From: Rhodobacterales bacterium
Lineage (GTDB): Bacteria > Pseudomonadota > Alphaproteobacteria > Caulobacterales > Hyphomonadaceae
DNA length: 64,000 nt
Assembly: GCA_014763715.1 (NCBI GenBank)
Contig: JACXUV010000014.1
Span: forward strand, 1-64,000
Direction: 5' to 3'
Below, piece by piece: positions 17,042 to 26,213 of the stretch. Position numbers and translations under genes: made by a program. The notes below the pieces were generated by a model, which saw nothing but the letters and a program-made list of their open reading frames with translations, was not told the origin of the DNA and did no database searches. Position 1 is the stretch's first letter. Every line of letters starts with the position of its first letter.

Positions 17042-18589
17042 ATGCACCCCCATCACCACGCCAGAACCAATCCCGACAAACCGGCCTATATCATGGCGGG
17101 CTCGGGCGAGACCGTCACCTATCGCGAACTCAATGAGCGCTCGAACCAGATCGCTCATGCCCTGCGCGCGGCCGGGTGCCAGCCGGGCGACACGATCGCG
17201 CTCTTTGCCGAAAACTCTGCGCGTTATTTCGAAATCTGCTGGGGCGCCCAGCGCGCCGGTCTTTATTATGTCGCCATCTCCTCGCGGCTGACGGCGCCTG
17301 AAGTGGAATACATCCTCAGCGACTCCGGCGCGAAGCTGTTCATCGCCGGTGCCTCGAAGCGCGCCGTTGCGGAAGAAGTAAAAGCCGTGACGAATCTGGA
17401 GCATTACTGGTCCATCGACGGCCCGATGCCCGGCTTCATCCCGCTGGAAAGCCATCGCACGAACTTCCCGGACACTCCGATTGCGGATGAAACGGCCGGG
17501 ACCGACATGCTCTACTCCTCCGGCACGACCGGCCGCCCGAAAGGCATCCGCCCGGCGCTGACGCCCAACACGCCGATCGACGAGACGAATGTGCTGGCGC
17601 AGGTGCTGCAGGCCTTCTCCGGCGCCAGCGCGGACAGTGTGTACCTGTCACCCGCCCCGCTCTACCATGCTGCACCGCTGCGCTACTGCATGACCTTCAT
17701 GAAGTTCGGCGCCACGCTGATCATCATGGAAAAATTCGACGCGGAATCGCTGCTCAAATATATCGAGCAATACAAGGTCACGCACATCCAGATGGTGCCG
17801 ACCATGTTCGTGAAACTGCTGAAGCTGCCTGAAGAGGTGCGCGCGAAATACGACGTCTCCAGCCTGAAATGGGTCGTCCACGCGGCTGCACCGTGCCCGA
17901 TCCCGGTCAAGGAACAAATGATCGCCTGGTGGGGACCGATCATCGACGAATACTATGCCGGTTCCGAAGGCAACGGCATGACCTGGGCCAAGAGCGCCGA
18001 GTGGCTGACGCACAAGGGCACCGTCGGCAAGGCCGTATACGGTGAAGTGAAGATCTGCGACGAGAGCGGTGACGAAGTTCCCGTCGGCGAGGAAGGCCAG
18101 GTCTATTTCGCCGGGACCACACCGCCGAACTACCACAACTCCCCGGACAAGAACGAATCCGCCCTGAACCCGAAGCACAAGGACTGGTCGTCTCTCGGCG
18201 ATGTCGGCAAGCTGGACGCGGACGGCTACCTCTATCTGACAGACCGCAAGGCCTTCATGATCATTTCGGGCGGCGTGAACATCTATCCGCAGGAAACCGA
18301 GAACGTCCTCATCACCCACCCGAAAGTGGCGGACGTTGCCGTGATCGGCGTGCCGGACGAGGAATTCGGCGAGTCCGTGAAAGCGGTGATCCAGCCCATG
18401 CCGGGCGTTGCCCCGTCCGAGGAGTTTGCCGCCGAACTGATGGCCTTTGCCCAGCAGAACCTGTCGAAACTGAAATGCCCCAAAAGCATCGACTTCGACC
18501 CCGAACTCCCCCGCCACCCGACCGGCAAGCTCTACAAACGCCTCATCCGTGACCGCTATTGGGGCAAAAAAGACAGCCGCATCGTCTGA
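17042..18589 (+). CDS. Acyl-CoA synthetase (AMP-forming)
   Basis: A 515-aa adenylate-forming enzyme that activates a carboxylic acid with ATP and CoA. Motif A3 (P-loop) is YSSGTTGRPKG near residue 159, A5-like YYAGSEGNGMTW, A7/A8 LTDRKAFMIISGGVNIYPQE, and the catalytic lysine region is LPRHPTGKLYKRLIRD. It resembles FadD-type synthetases of catabolic acyl-CoA pathways, and the nearby crotonase, MaoC and SDR genes fit beta-oxidation-like metabolism. The upstream 113-bp gap presumably holds its promoter. Chain-length specificity is unknown. Confidence 0.88.
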   Translation: MHPHHHARTNPDKPAYIMAGSGETVTYRELNERSNQIAHALRAAGCQPGDTIALFAENSARYFEICWGAQRAGLYYVAISSRLTAPEVEYILSDSGAKLFIAGASKRAVAEEVKAVTNLEHYWSIDGPMPGFIPLESHRTNFPDTPIADETAGTDMLYSSGTTGRPKGIRPALTPNTPIDETNVLAQVLQAFSGASADSVYLSPAPLYHAAPLRYCMTFMKFGATLIIMEKFDAESLLKYIEQYKVTHIQMVPTMFVKLLKLPEEVRAKYDVSSLKWVVHAAAPCPIPVKEQMIAWWGPIIDEYYAGSEGNGMTWAKSAEWLTHKGTVGKAVYGEVKICDESGDEVPVGEEGQVYFAGTTPPNYHNSPDKNESALNPKHKDWSSLGDVGKLDADGYLYLTDRKAFMIISGGVNIYPQETENVLITHPKVADVAVIGVPDEEFGESVKAVIQPMPGVAPSEEFAAELMAFAQQNLSKLKCPKSIDFDPELPRHPTGKLYKRLIRDRYWGKKDSRIV

Positions 18590-18658
18590 TAACGGAACGG
18601 CCCGGGCGGCAGCGCAGACGCATATCACGGCAGTACCCCGGCATATCGGGGCTACCGC

Positions 18659-18687
18659 GCCGAGCCTGCTCAACAGGCAGGCTCGGC
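18659..18687. terminator. Hairpin between convergent genes, probable bidirectional terminator
   Basis: An 11-bp perfect inverted repeat (18659-18669 and 18677-18687) with a seven-base loop lies between the stops of the acyl-CoA synthetase and the EthD gene. No good T tract follows on either strand, so intrinsic termination is plausible but not certain. Confidence 0.55.
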
Positions 18688-18697
18688 GGTTTACGGA

Positions 18698-19078
18698 CTA
18701 TTCCATAGTATCGAACACGTCTTCTTCCTGAACCACGAACATCGGGGAATTTTCGAGGTCGATAAATTTCATCTCGTCTTCCCTCAGCGCATTCAGCGCG
18801 TCTGCCGCTGCGGGGTTTCCTGCGACATCCACGAGGTCTTCCAGGGAGCGGAACCAGGCCTGCCCCACTCCATCGAATTTTTCCGGGCCATTTCTTTGCT
18901 GGCGGAGAAAGCCACTGACGACCTCTTCATTGGCGTTCGACTGGACATAGCGCAGGATTTTCAGTTCCCCCTTCAGCCGGTCAATCAGCGGGGCATGAAC
19001 ATGCTTCCAGTGATGTTCGAAGGCTTCGCGGCTGAGACCGGGCTTGCGGCGGATACACATAATCGTTTTGATCGTCAT
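18698..19078 (-). CDS. EthD domain protein
   Basis: A 126-aa alpha/beta-barrel (ferredoxin-like, dimeric) protein of the EthD family. The N-terminus TIKTIMCIRRKPGLSREAF and the core HHWKHVHAPLIDRL match the family's opening. EthD proteins accompany degradation pathways (first described with ETBE breakdown), but the biochemical role of most is unknown. It is divergent from the MmyB-like regulator, which makes that regulator its likely controller. Confidence 0.78.
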   Translation of the reverse strand: MTIKTIMCIRRKPGLSREAFEHHWKHVHAPLIDRLKGELKILRYVQSNANEEVVSGFLRQQRNGPEKFDGVGQAWFRSLEDLVDVAGNPAAADALNALREDEMKFIDLENSPMFVVQEEDVFDTME

Positions 19079-19177
19079 CAGACTGTTCTTTCCTGATAAA
19101 ACGTCCTGCCAGAGGGCGGCCGGAGCGCTGGCTCACCTTTCCCGAATGGGCAGCTGTGTGCGATTATCTTCAAGGTA

Positions 19178-20038
19178 ATGGCCAATCGGGACCGACATGG
19201 CTTGAATGGACCACCCAACGGAGCACCCCCCGTGACAGATACAGGCAAGCCCTCCACCTGCCCGCCGGATACGCTCGGTGACATGTTGCGCCGCTGGCGC
19301 CGGGCCACAGGGCTGAGCCAGCTGGATCTTGCCCTCGATCTCGGCACTTCCACCCGCCACCTGAGCTTTCTTGAAAGCGGCCGGGCTCAGCCCAGTGAGC
19401 CAATGCTGTCGGCCATCATGCAGGGGCTCGATATCCCTCCCGCTGAACGCAACACGCTGCGGCTGGCTGCCGGCCTGAAGCCACTGCCTTATGCCACCGC
19501 TCCGGAACCGGCTCAGCGCGGACAGGTACGGCGCATTATCGAGCAGGTCAAAGCGGCACATTCAGGTGTGCCGCTTCTGGTCAAGGACCGGATCTGGGAC
19601 ATTATTGATGTGAATGACCCGGCGCGCCGCCTGTTTGCAGAAATCCTGGGTGAGGATGTCTTTTCCGGCAGCGAGCCTCTCAATGTGCTGGAACTTGTCT
19701 TCGCACCTGCCCCCCTGCGCAGGAAGCTTTTGAACTGGGACGAAGTGGCAGACGCCACCGTGCGGCATGTGCGGCATGAAACAGGCATGGCAGCCGACGA
19801 CCCGGCCTTTCAGGCTGTTCTGGCGCGCGTCTCCGCCATGCCGGGATTTTCCGAACGATGGGCGAGGCCGGAAACGGGGGCAGCAGACCATTTTTCGACC
19901 CGCTATATCTTCGATCTTCCCGGTGGCCAGCGTGCCTTCGACTCGATTCTGATGTCTTTAGGGGCACCCTATGAGGCAATTCTGAGCGGGATTCGCTTTG
20001 ATACATTCCATGCGGCCGGGCAGAACCGGATACAATGA
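19178..20038 (+). CDS. XRE family regulator with MmyB-like ligand-binding domain
   Basis: A 286-aa transcription factor. Residues about 30-85 form an HTH (RRWRRATGLSQLDLALDLG...STRHLSFLESGRAQP). The C-terminal domain has the MmyB-like features VLVKDRIWDIIDVN-type strand, NVLELVFAPAPLR and FDLPGGQRAFDS; in related proteins this domain binds a fatty acid. A GTG at 19232, after a GGAG, is an alternative start that trims a disordered N-terminus. Divergent orientation to the EthD gene suggests local control, as is typical of this family. Confidence 0.85.
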   Translation: MANRDRHGLNGPPNGAPPVTDTGKPSTCPPDTLGDMLRRWRRATGLSQLDLALDLGTSTRHLSFLESGRAQPSEPMLSAIMQGLDIPPAERNTLRLAAGLKPLPYATAPEPAQRGQVRRIIEQVKAAHSGVPLLVKDRIWDIIDVNDPARRLFAEILGEDVFSGSEPLNVLELVFAPAPLRRKLLNWDEVADATVRHVRHETGMAADDPAFQAVLARVSAMPGFSERWARPETGAADHFSTRYIFDLPGGQRAFDSILMSLGAPYEAILSGIRFDTFHAAGQNRIQ

Positions 20039-20083
20039 AATCAAGGCTGGCGCGTATACTTGGCAGGCGCTACCAGATTCGTC

Positions 20084-21229
20084 ATGACCATGATCCCGAA
20101 CCAGCGCCACCTGTTCGACATTCCTGAGGGTGTCACCTATTTCAACACCGCCACGATGGGGCCGATGACGAAGGCCTCGGTCGAAGCCGGGCAGAAGGGG
20201 CTCGCGCGCAAGCTGCACCCCTGGACCATTCCGGATACGGACTTCTTCGCCGATACCGAACGCCTGCGGCCGCTGCTGGCAGAGCTGATCGGCGCCGATA
20301 CGGACGGCATCGCCTTCTCGCCTTCGGTCAGCTATTCGCTGGCCACGGCGGCGAAGAATTTGCCTCTGTCGAAGGGCCAGGAAATCCTGCTGCTGGAAGA
20401 CCAGTTCCCCTCCAACGTCTACGCCTGGCGGGATCTGGCGAAGCAGACAGGGGCGCAGATCCGCACCATCGGCACGCGCGGGAACGAAACCCTGTCGGAT
20501 GCCCTGCTTGCCGCAATCGGGCCGGAGACGGGCCTCGTGGCGGCGGCGAATGTGCGCTGGACCGATGGCGCGCTGCTCGATCTCGTGGCCATCGGCAAGC
20601 GCTGCCGGGACGTCGGCGCCGCGCTGGTGCTGGACCTGACACAGAGCTGTGGCGCCCTGCCTTTCGACGTGAAGGAGGTGCAGCCGGATTTCGTGGCCGT
20701 GGCCGCCTATAAATGGCTGCTCTCGCCCTACGCCACCGGCTTCCTCTATGTCGCCCCGAAACACCGCGGCGGCGTGCCGCTGGAGCAGAACTGGATCACC
20801 CGCGAGGGCGCCTCCAACTTTGCCCGCCTGATCGACTACACAGATGCCTACGCCCCCGGCGCCCAGCGCTTCGACATGGGCGAACGCTCGAACTTCGCCC
20901 TGTTGCCCGCGTTCGAGTCGGCGATCCGCACAGTGCTCGGCTGGGGCGTTTCCAATATCGCGGAAACGCTCGGCGCGCGGAATGCGGCGCTGGCCGACCG
21001 GCTCGCCGGGATCGGCCTTGACTGCCCGCCCGCCTCCGAACGCGGGGCGCACTATCTCTGCCCGCTTCTTCCGGAGAGCGTGCCCGCCGACCTGACCGCC
21101 CGCCTGAAGGAAGACGGCATCTTCGTCTCCCGCCGCGGCGACCGGTTGCGCATCACCCAGCACCTCTTCACCACTGATGCGGATGTGGAGCATTTTATCG
21201 CAAGACTTGCGCATCATATCGCCGCCTGA
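20084..21229 (+). CDS. Aminotransferase class V family protein
   Basis: A 381-aa PLP enzyme from the ATG at 20084 (MTMIPNQRHLFDIP); a start at 20060 is also possible. The PLP lysine is in the segment VAVAAYKWLLSPYATGFLYV, preceded by the aspartate-containing strand LVLDLTQSCGALPFDV. The overall pattern, starting with YFNTATMGPMTKA, matches isopenicillin-N-epimerase / kynureninase-like class V enzymes rather than cysteine desulfurases. Reaction unknown. It follows the MmyB regulator by 45 bases. Confidence 0.82.
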   Translation: MTMIPNQRHLFDIPEGVTYFNTATMGPMTKASVEAGQKGLARKLHPWTIPDTDFFADTERLRPLLAELIGADTDGIAFSPSVSYSLATAAKNLPLSKGQEILLLEDQFPSNVYAWRDLAKQTGAQIRTIGTRGNETLSDALLAAIGPETGLVAAANVRWTDGALLDLVAIGKRCRDVGAALVLDLTQSCGALPFDVKEVQPDFVAVAAYKWLLSPYATGFLYVAPKHRGGVPLEQNWITREGASNFARLIDYTDAYAPGAQRFDMGERSNFALLPAFESAIRTVLGWGVSNIAETLGARNAALADRLAGIGLDCPPASERGAHYLCPLLPESVPADLTARLKEDGIFVSRRGDRLRITQHLFTTDADVEHFIARLAHHIAA

Positions 21230-21366
21230 AGTCAGCCGGTGATCCGGTATAGTCCGGTATGGTCATGGCTTAATCGCCGGATTCGCGGCCGTAATTACCC
21301 TACCGTCAGGCTTGCCCCGCCCTCGCCGACGCGCCAAAACAAGCCACCACATTTAAGGAGGACTCC

Positions 21367-21822
21367 ATGGCTAATCCCCGCGTCGTTGCCTATGACGACC
21401 TTGAATCCATTGCAGGTCAGGAAATCGGCGTCTCCGACTGGCACCTGATCGACCAGGACCGCGTCAACCTCTTCGCTGACGCCACTGGCGACCATCAGTG
21501 GATCCACGTCGACGTCGAAAAAGCCACCGCCGCCATGGGCGGCCCCATCGCCCACGGCTACCTCACCCTGTCGCTACTGCCGATGCTTAGCGGTGAAGTC
21601 ATGAAGGTGACCGGCACGACCCGCGGCATCAACTATGGCTCCGACAAGGTGCGCTTCACCAATATGGTGCCCGTTGGCTCCAAGGTGCGCCTGCGTCAGA
21701 AATGCCTTTCGGTTGAGCCGAAAGCTGGCGGCAAGCAGATGAAAATGGAATCGACGGTGGAGATCGAAGGCCAGGAACGCCCGGCGCTCGTTGCCGAAGC
21801 GATCAGTGTCCTCTACGCGTAA
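21367..21822 (+). CDS. MaoC-like (R)-specific enoyl-CoA hydratase
   Basis: A 151-aa hot-dog-fold protein. The hydratase-2 motif is visible: FADATGDHQWIHVD with the catalytic Asp and His, then GGPIAHGYLTLSLLP. Members hydrate trans-2-enoyl-CoA to (R)-3-hydroxyacyl-CoA, for instance linking beta-oxidation to PHA synthesis. A Shine-Dalgarno AAGGAGG lies immediately upstream of the ATG. It is followed by a terminator hairpin and forms a single-gene unit. Confidence 0.88.
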   Translation: MANPRVVAYDDLESIAGQEIGVSDWHLIDQDRVNLFADATGDHQWIHVDVEKATAAMGGPIAHGYLTLSLLPMLSGEVMKVTGTTRGINYGSDKVRFTNMVPVGSKVRLRQKCLSVEPKAGGKQMKMESTVEIEGQERPALVAEAISVLYA

Positions 21823-21846
21823 GCGTTTGACAAAACGTCATTTTTT

Positions 21847-21882
21847 CGGCCGCCCTTTCCATGAGGGCGGCCGCTTCTGTTT
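21847..21882 (+). terminator. Terminator hairpin after the MaoC gene
   Basis: A 10-bp GC-rich perfect stem (21847-21856 with 21864-21873) with a seven-base loop is followed by CTTCTGTTTT. It is preceded by a run of six T residues on the plus strand, i.e. A on the other. Confidence 0.8.
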
Positions 21883-21947
21883 TCCGGCACTGGTGAAAAC
21901 AGCGTGAAGAATGCCTATATTGGCCCTCCCGGCAAAGGAGCCCCCAC

Positions 21948-22349
21948 ATGACCCAGCGTATCACTCGTTCGGACCGCGAATGGCGGGAAGTCCTGACTGA
22001 AGAGGAATACCGCGTCGGCGTGAAGGAAGGCACCGAACGGGCTTTCACTCCCGGCAATTATAATGACGAGAAACGCCCCGGCATCTATCACTGCAAGGGC
22101 TGCGGTTCCCCGCTCTGGTCTTCGGAGCACAAGTTCGACTCCGGCACCGGCTGGCCCAGCTACTGGCAGCCCATCACACCTGATGCCGTCGCCACCAAGA
22201 CCGACTTCAAGATGATTATCCCCCGCACCGAATGCCATTGCGTCACCTGCGGCCTGCACATGGGTCACGTCTTCAAGGACGGCCCGCCGCCCACAGGCGA
22301 GCGCTGGTGCATCAACGGCGTCGTGCTCGACTTCCGGCCAGAGGAATAA
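21948..22349 (+). CDS. msrB: Peptide-methionine (R)-S-oxide reductase MsrB
   Basis: A 133-aa selenium-free MsrB that repairs methionine-R-sulfoxide in proteins. Two zinc-binding CxxC pairs are visible (CKGCGSPLW and CHCVTCGLHMGH), along with FDSGTGWPSYWQP and the catalytic cysteine in GERWCINGVVLDF. There is no signal peptide, so it is cytosolic. An AAGGAG Shine-Dalgarno sequence lies a few bases before the ATG. Transcribed in the same direction as the S9 peptidase 70 bases further on. Confidence 0.95.
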   Translation: MTQRITRSDREWREVLTEEEYRVGVKEGTERAFTPGNYNDEKRPGIYHCKGCGSPLWSSEHKFDSGTGWPSYWQPITPDAVATKTDFKMIIPRTECHCVTCGLHMGHVFKDGPPPTGERWCINGVVLDFRPEE

Positions 22350-22419
22350 GTCTGGACAGCCCTGCATCCGGCTGATCCACTCGGCACCGAGGTAGGATCA
22401 ACCTGGACCGGAGCCAATC

Positions 22420-24645
22420 ATGCGAAATTCACCCCTGCTTGCTGGCGTTGCCGCGGCAGCCCTTCTTTCAGGATGCACCATGACCGATAAAACAGACCTT
22501 TCTGCTGCTGCGGCGGCTGAAGCGCCCGCAACGGCCCCGGCACCGCCTGTGGCCAAGCGCGTTGACTTCGAGATCACCCAGGTCGGGCGCACACGGGTCG
22601 ATCCGTACCACTGGATGAAAGACGATGCTTGGCAGGAGGTGATGCGCGATCCATCCGTCCTGCGCGCCGACATTCGGGAATATCTCGAAGCCGAGAATGC
22701 CTACACAAAGACGCGCCTTGAGGAACCGACGGCGGACCTGCGCGAAGCGCTGTTCCAGGAGATGAAAGGCCGCATCAAGGAAGACGACTCAACCGTTCCG
22801 GAGATCGACGGCCCGTTCGCATACTACTCCCGCTACCGTGAGGGTGGCGAATACCCAATCATCGCCCGGCGCGATGCGGCAAAGCCATTCGACGCGGATG
22901 CCGCTGAAACCATCCTGCTCGACGGCGACAAGATGTCGGAAGGCACGGACTACTTCTCCTTTGGCAGTATCGATACCTCGCCGGATCATGCCCTGATCGC
23001 CTACGCGCTCGATACACAGGGCAGCGAGTTCTACACGGTCACGATCAAGAATATCGAGACGGGTGAAGCGGTGGCCGACCCGATCTCGGACAGCTACGGC
23101 TCTTTTGAGTGGAGCGAGGACGGCAAGTCCATTTTCTGGGTCCACCGCGACGAGAACGCCCGGCCGGATGCCGTCTACGAGCGCGATCTCGAAACCGGTG
23201 AGGACACACTGATCTATGAAGAAAAAGACCCAGGCTTCTTTGTCGGTGTTTCCAAATCCGCCAATCGCGAGAAGATCTTTGTCACGTCGTCCAACCACAC
23301 GACATCCGAGTGGCACTGGTTCGATGCAAACGAGCACAAGCCGTCGCTGCATACGATCGCACCGCGCGAGGATGGCGTGGAGTACTCTGTCGTTGTCTGG
23401 GATGGCCAGTTCTACATCACGACCAACACTGATGGCGCGGTCGACTTCAAGATCATGCGCGCACCGTTTGAGGCGACTTCCCGTGATCAATGGGAAGAGG
23501 TCATCGCGCACCGCCCCGGCACACTGATCCTCGGCCTGCAATCCCAGCAGGACTACCTCTCACGCATGGAACGCGAGAACGGCCTGCCTCGTATTGTCGT
23601 GCGCGCCCGCACTGACGGGGCTGAGCACGAGATCAGCTTCGATGAAGCGGCTTATGACCTCGGCCTGGATTCCGGGTACGATTACGACGTGCCGATGCTA
23701 CGGTTTGAGTATGCCTCGCCGACGACGCCGGATCAGGTCTACGACTATGACCTGAACACGCATGAACGGATCCTGCGCAAGACGCGGGAAGTGCCCTCCG
23801 GCCATAATCCTGACGACTATGTCGCCGAGCGCGTCATGGCGCCCAGCTGGGATGGCGCGGAAGTGCCGGTCACCCTGCTGCACCGCAAGGACACACCGAT
23901 CGACGGCACCGCCCCGATGCTGCTCTACGGCTATGGCTCCTACGGGATCACCATCCCGGCAGACTTCCGCACAAGCCGCCTGAGCCTCGTTGATCGCGGG
24001 TTCGTCTACGCCATTGTCCACCCGCGCGGGTCCATGGCGAAGGGCTATCAGTGGTATCTCGATGGCAAGCTCGAGAAGAAGACCAACACGTTCAAGGATT
24101 TCGTGGCCGCCGGGCATTTCCTGGTCGACAAGGGCTATTCGGCCCCGGACAAGGTCGTGGCCATGGGCGGCTCAGCGGGCGGCCTTTTGATGGGCGCCGT
24201 GTCCAATATGGATCCGGACCTGTTTGCCGGCATCATCGCAGCCGTGCCCTTCGTCGACGTGATCAACACGATGTCAGATGAGAGCCTGCCGCTGACCCCG
24301 CCGGAATGGCCGGAATGGGGGAACCCGCTGATCAGCGCGGAAGATTACGACCAGATCGCCGCCTACAGCCCCTATGACAATGTGACGGATCAGAACTACC
24401 CGGCCATGTTCATCACGGGCGGCCTGTCAGACCCGCGCGTGACCTATTGGGAGCCCACCAAATGGGCCGCAAAGCTGCGCCACGACGCGCCGGAGGGCGG
24501 CCCCTACTTCCTCAAGATCAATATGGAAGCCGGCCATGGCGGCGCCTCTGGCCGCTTCGAGGGCCTGAAGGAAGTCGCCACGGAATATGCCTTTGCCCTT
24601 GCCGCCGTCGGCCAGGTTGAAGACGTGGACCTGTCGAAGAAATAA
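22420..24645 (+). CDS. S9 family oligopeptidase (protease II-like), lipoprotein
   Basis: A 741-aa prolyl-oligopeptidase-superfamily peptidase. The N-terminus MRNSPLLAGVAAAALLSGC has a lipobox (LLSGC), so the protein is probably a lipid-anchored envelope enzyme, unlike cytosolic E. coli protease II. A beta-propeller spans about residues 50-460. The catalytic domain contains Ser585 in GGSAGG, an aspartate in SDPRVTYWEP and His706 in EAGHGG. Oligopeptidase B-like cleavage after basic residues is a family expectation. It is the last chromosomal gene before the tRNA-Pro island. Confidence 0.9.
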   Translation: MRNSPLLAGVAAAALLSGCTMTDKTDLSAAAAAEAPATAPAPPVAKRVDFEITQVGRTRVDPYHWMKDDAWQEVMRDPSVLRADIREYLEAENAYTKTRLEEPTADLREALFQEMKGRIKEDDSTVPEIDGPFAYYSRYREGGEYPIIARRDAAKPFDADAAETILLDGDKMSEGTDYFSFGSIDTSPDHALIAYALDTQGSEFYTVTIKNIETGEAVADPISDSYGSFEWSEDGKSIFWVHRDENARPDAVYERDLETGEDTLIYEEKDPGFFVGVSKSANREKIFVTSSNHTTSEWHWFDANEHKPSLHTIAPREDGVEYSVVVWDGQFYITTNTDGAVDFKIMRAPFEATSRDQWEEVIAHRPGTLILGLQSQQDYLSRMERENGLPRIVVRARTDGAEHEISFDEAAYDLGLDSGYDYDVPMLRFEYASPTTPDQVYDYDLNTHERILRKTREVPSGHNPDDYVAERVMAPSWDGAEVPVTLLHRKDTPIDGTAPMLLYGYGSYGITIPADFRTSRLSLVDRGFVYAIVHPRGSMAKGYQWYLDGKLEKKTNTFKDFVAAGHFLVDKGYSAPDKVVAMGGSAGGLLMGAVSNMDPDLFAGIIAAVPFVDVINTMSDESLPLTPPEWPEWGNPLISAEDYDQIAAYSPYDNVTDQNYPAMFITGGLSDPRVTYWEPTKWAAKLRHDAPEGGPYFLKINMEAGHGGASGRFEGLKEVATEYAFALAAVGQVEDVDLSKK

Positions 24646-24660
24646 GGATTTCGGAGTAAC

Positions 24661-24691
24661 GACCATTTCTCTGCGAAGCGGAGAAATGGTC
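24661..24691. terminator. 11-bp hairpin at the left island boundary
   Basis: A perfect 11-bp inverted repeat (24661-24671 and 24681-24691) with a nine-base loop. Its right arm enters the tRNA-Pro 3'-end copy. On the minus strand the original, uninterrupted tRNA-Pro would have run from its CCA end straight into this hairpin, so it is plausibly the former tRNA terminator, and on the plus strand it may end the S9 peptidase message. No T tract follows on either strand. Confidence 0.5.
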
Positions 24692-24735
24692 GGAGCGGCG
24701 GGATTCGAACCCACGACCCCTAGTCCCCCAGACTA
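24685..24735 (-). repeat. Displaced 3' half of tRNA-Pro, distal att-like repeat
   Basis: Fifty-one bases identical to 26806-26856, covering the 3' half of the intact tRNA-Pro(GGG) from the anticodon arm to the CCA end plus a few flanking bases. Beyond 24735 the similarity ends abruptly. This is the classic footprint of an element that integrated into a tRNA gene by site-specific recombination and displaced the original 3' end. Confidence 0.85.
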
Positions 24736-24776
24736 ACAAAATATCAATAAAAACAAGGCCTTTTTCAGAATTTTGC

Positions 24777-24797
24777 GTTTTCAGACGCTCTGAAAAC
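24777..24797. repeat. Inverted repeat upstream of the island genes
   Basis: GTTTTCAG and CTGAAAAC form a perfect 8-bp inverted repeat with five bases between. It lies about 270 bp upstream of the preferred start of the HTH-ImmA gene, in the island's left noncoding end. It could be an operator for the HTH protein or a recombinase site; the sequence alone does not decide. Confidence 0.5.
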
Positions 24798-24809
24798 ATT
24801 GAAGTTTCT

Positions 24810-24836
24810 GGGGCGCGATGAAATTTTTCGCGCCCC
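24810..24836. repeat. GC-rich hairpin enclosing the 11-bp island motif
   Basis: GGGGCGCG and CGCGCCCC form a perfect 8-bp stem around an 11-base loop, and the sequence CGATGAAATTTTTC (24816-24829) repeated at the other island end runs through that loop. The loop repeat is shared with 26717-26730, while the GC stem is unique to this end. Confidence 0.6.
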
Positions 24837-25046
24837 ATTTTCGGATGCAGCAACCCGCTTTTCGCATCCTGATTTTTCTGCTCCAGACTGCTGCAATCGA
24901 TTGGACTTCCGTGCCGGACGGCTCGGACTGAGTTCGCGGAATATCTCGCTGCCGGCCTGAGGATATTGGCAAAAAATTCAGGCTTTCCCGGGAGAAAGCA
25001 TGTAATCCCGTTTTACGAGTTTGCAGAATTCGGAAATTTACGCATT

Positions 25047-26201
25047 ATGGAAAGGATGAATCACTTGGACGAGCAATACCGTACTCCCGGTCAGTTGATC
25101 GCGGCCCTTCTCCAAGAGAAGGGATGGTCTCAGCGTGTCCTCTCCCTGATTCTGGGAATTGATGAGCGCACCATCAGCAACATCGTGTCCGACAAACGCC
25201 CGATGAATGCGAAACTGGCTGTAACTCTCGAAAGCGTTTTCGATGTGCCGGCTGAACGCTTCATGGAGCTACAGAAGACCTACGACCTAGCTGTCGCGCG
25301 GATTGAAGACCGTCCAGATCCAGAGCGCGCGACTCGGGCTCACCTGTTCGGCGACCTTCCGATTGCAGCAATGATCCAGCGTGGTTGGATTGAAGCCAAA
25401 GACGTCCGCGATGCAGAAAATGTGCAAGCATCGCTGCAACGTTTCTTTGGGGTGAATCGCCTCGAAGATGTGGAATTCCTGCCGCACGCCGCAAAGCGCA
25501 CCGACGTGAGCATAAATGCAACGCCGGTACAGCTGGCATGGCTCTATCGAGTGAGAGCGATCGCCTCGGAAATGATGGTCGCTCGGTACAGCCAAGAAGC
25601 CGTCGAAGGCGCCATACGAAAGATTGCTGAACTTCGTCAGCACCCAGAAGAGCTACGCAAGGTGCCGAGGATCCTGGCTGAAGCTGGAATCAGGTTTGTC
25701 ATTGTTGAGACGCTCCCCTCCGCCAAGATCGATGGGGTGTGCTTCTGGCTGAACGACGCATCACCAGTGATCGGGATGACCATGCGCTTCGATCGCATCG
25801 ACAACTTCCTGTTCGTGCTCCGGCATGAACTGGAGCATGTCCGTCGTCGCGATGGACTCCATCAAGCGATGCTCGACGTCGATCTCGATGGTGCACCTCC
25901 GTCAACAACCGCCGAGGTCGAAGCGCAAGAAAAGCTGGCGAATGATGCCGCAGCAGACTTCTGCGTTCCCAAAAAGATGATGGACGCTTTCGTTGCCCGA
26001 AAGGCTCCATTTTTCTCAGAGCGCGACCTCATCGGCTTCGCAAGAACGCTGAAAGTCCATCCTGGAGTTGTGGCCGGCCAACTTCAACGCCGCCTTGAAC
26101 AATACAATCGCTTCCGTGGCCATTTGGTCAAAATCCGTGAAATCGTCCAACCAAACGCTGTCGTCGACGGTTGGGGGGACATTTATCCACTCGGCGAATA
26201 A
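25047..26201 (+). CDS. HTH (XRE/HigA-like) and ImmA/IrrE metallopeptidase fusion
   Basis: A 384-aa island protein from the ATG at 25047; a TTG at 24966 after GAGG would add 27 residues, and ATG 25056 is also possible. The N-terminal ~70 residues are a HigA-like HTH (PGQLIAALLQEKGWSQRVLS, then GIDERTISNIVSDKRPM). The middle is helical. The C-terminal ImmA/IrrE (M78) domain has HELEHVRRRDG as the HExxH zinc motif and EKLANDAAADFCVP as the second helix. Such proteins cleave cognate repressors or act as antitoxins and stress sensors in mobile elements. The next gene, 12 bases on, is the likely partner. Confidence 0.82.
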   Translation: MERMNHLDEQYRTPGQLIAALLQEKGWSQRVLSLILGIDERTISNIVSDKRPMNAKLAVTLESVFDVPAERFMELQKTYDLAVARIEDRPDPERATRAHLFGDLPIAAMIQRGWIEAKDVRDAENVQASLQRFFGVNRLEDVEFLPHAAKRTDVSINATPVQLAWLYRVRAIASEMMVARYSQEAVEGAIRKIAELRQHPEELRKVPRILAEAGIRFVIVETLPSAKIDGVCFWLNDASPVIGMTMRFDRIDNFLFVLRHELEHVRRRDGLHQAMLDVDLDGAPPSTTAEVEAQEKLANDAAADFCVPKKMMDAFVARKAPFFSERDLIGFARTLKVHPGVVAGQLQRRLEQYNRFRGHLVKIREIVQPNAVVDGWGDIYPLGE

Positions 26202-26213
26202 GGACCTGATCGA

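Noticed and set aside
18636-18651. Short inverted repeat CCCCG...CGGGG before the convergent-gene hairpin
   Set aside because: Only five base pairs; expected by chance in GC-rich DNA and next to a better hairpin.
17648-18673. A 341-codon minus-strand frame opposite the acyl-CoA synthetase
   Set aside because: Mirror of a confidently identified coding frame; composition is typical of a shadow.
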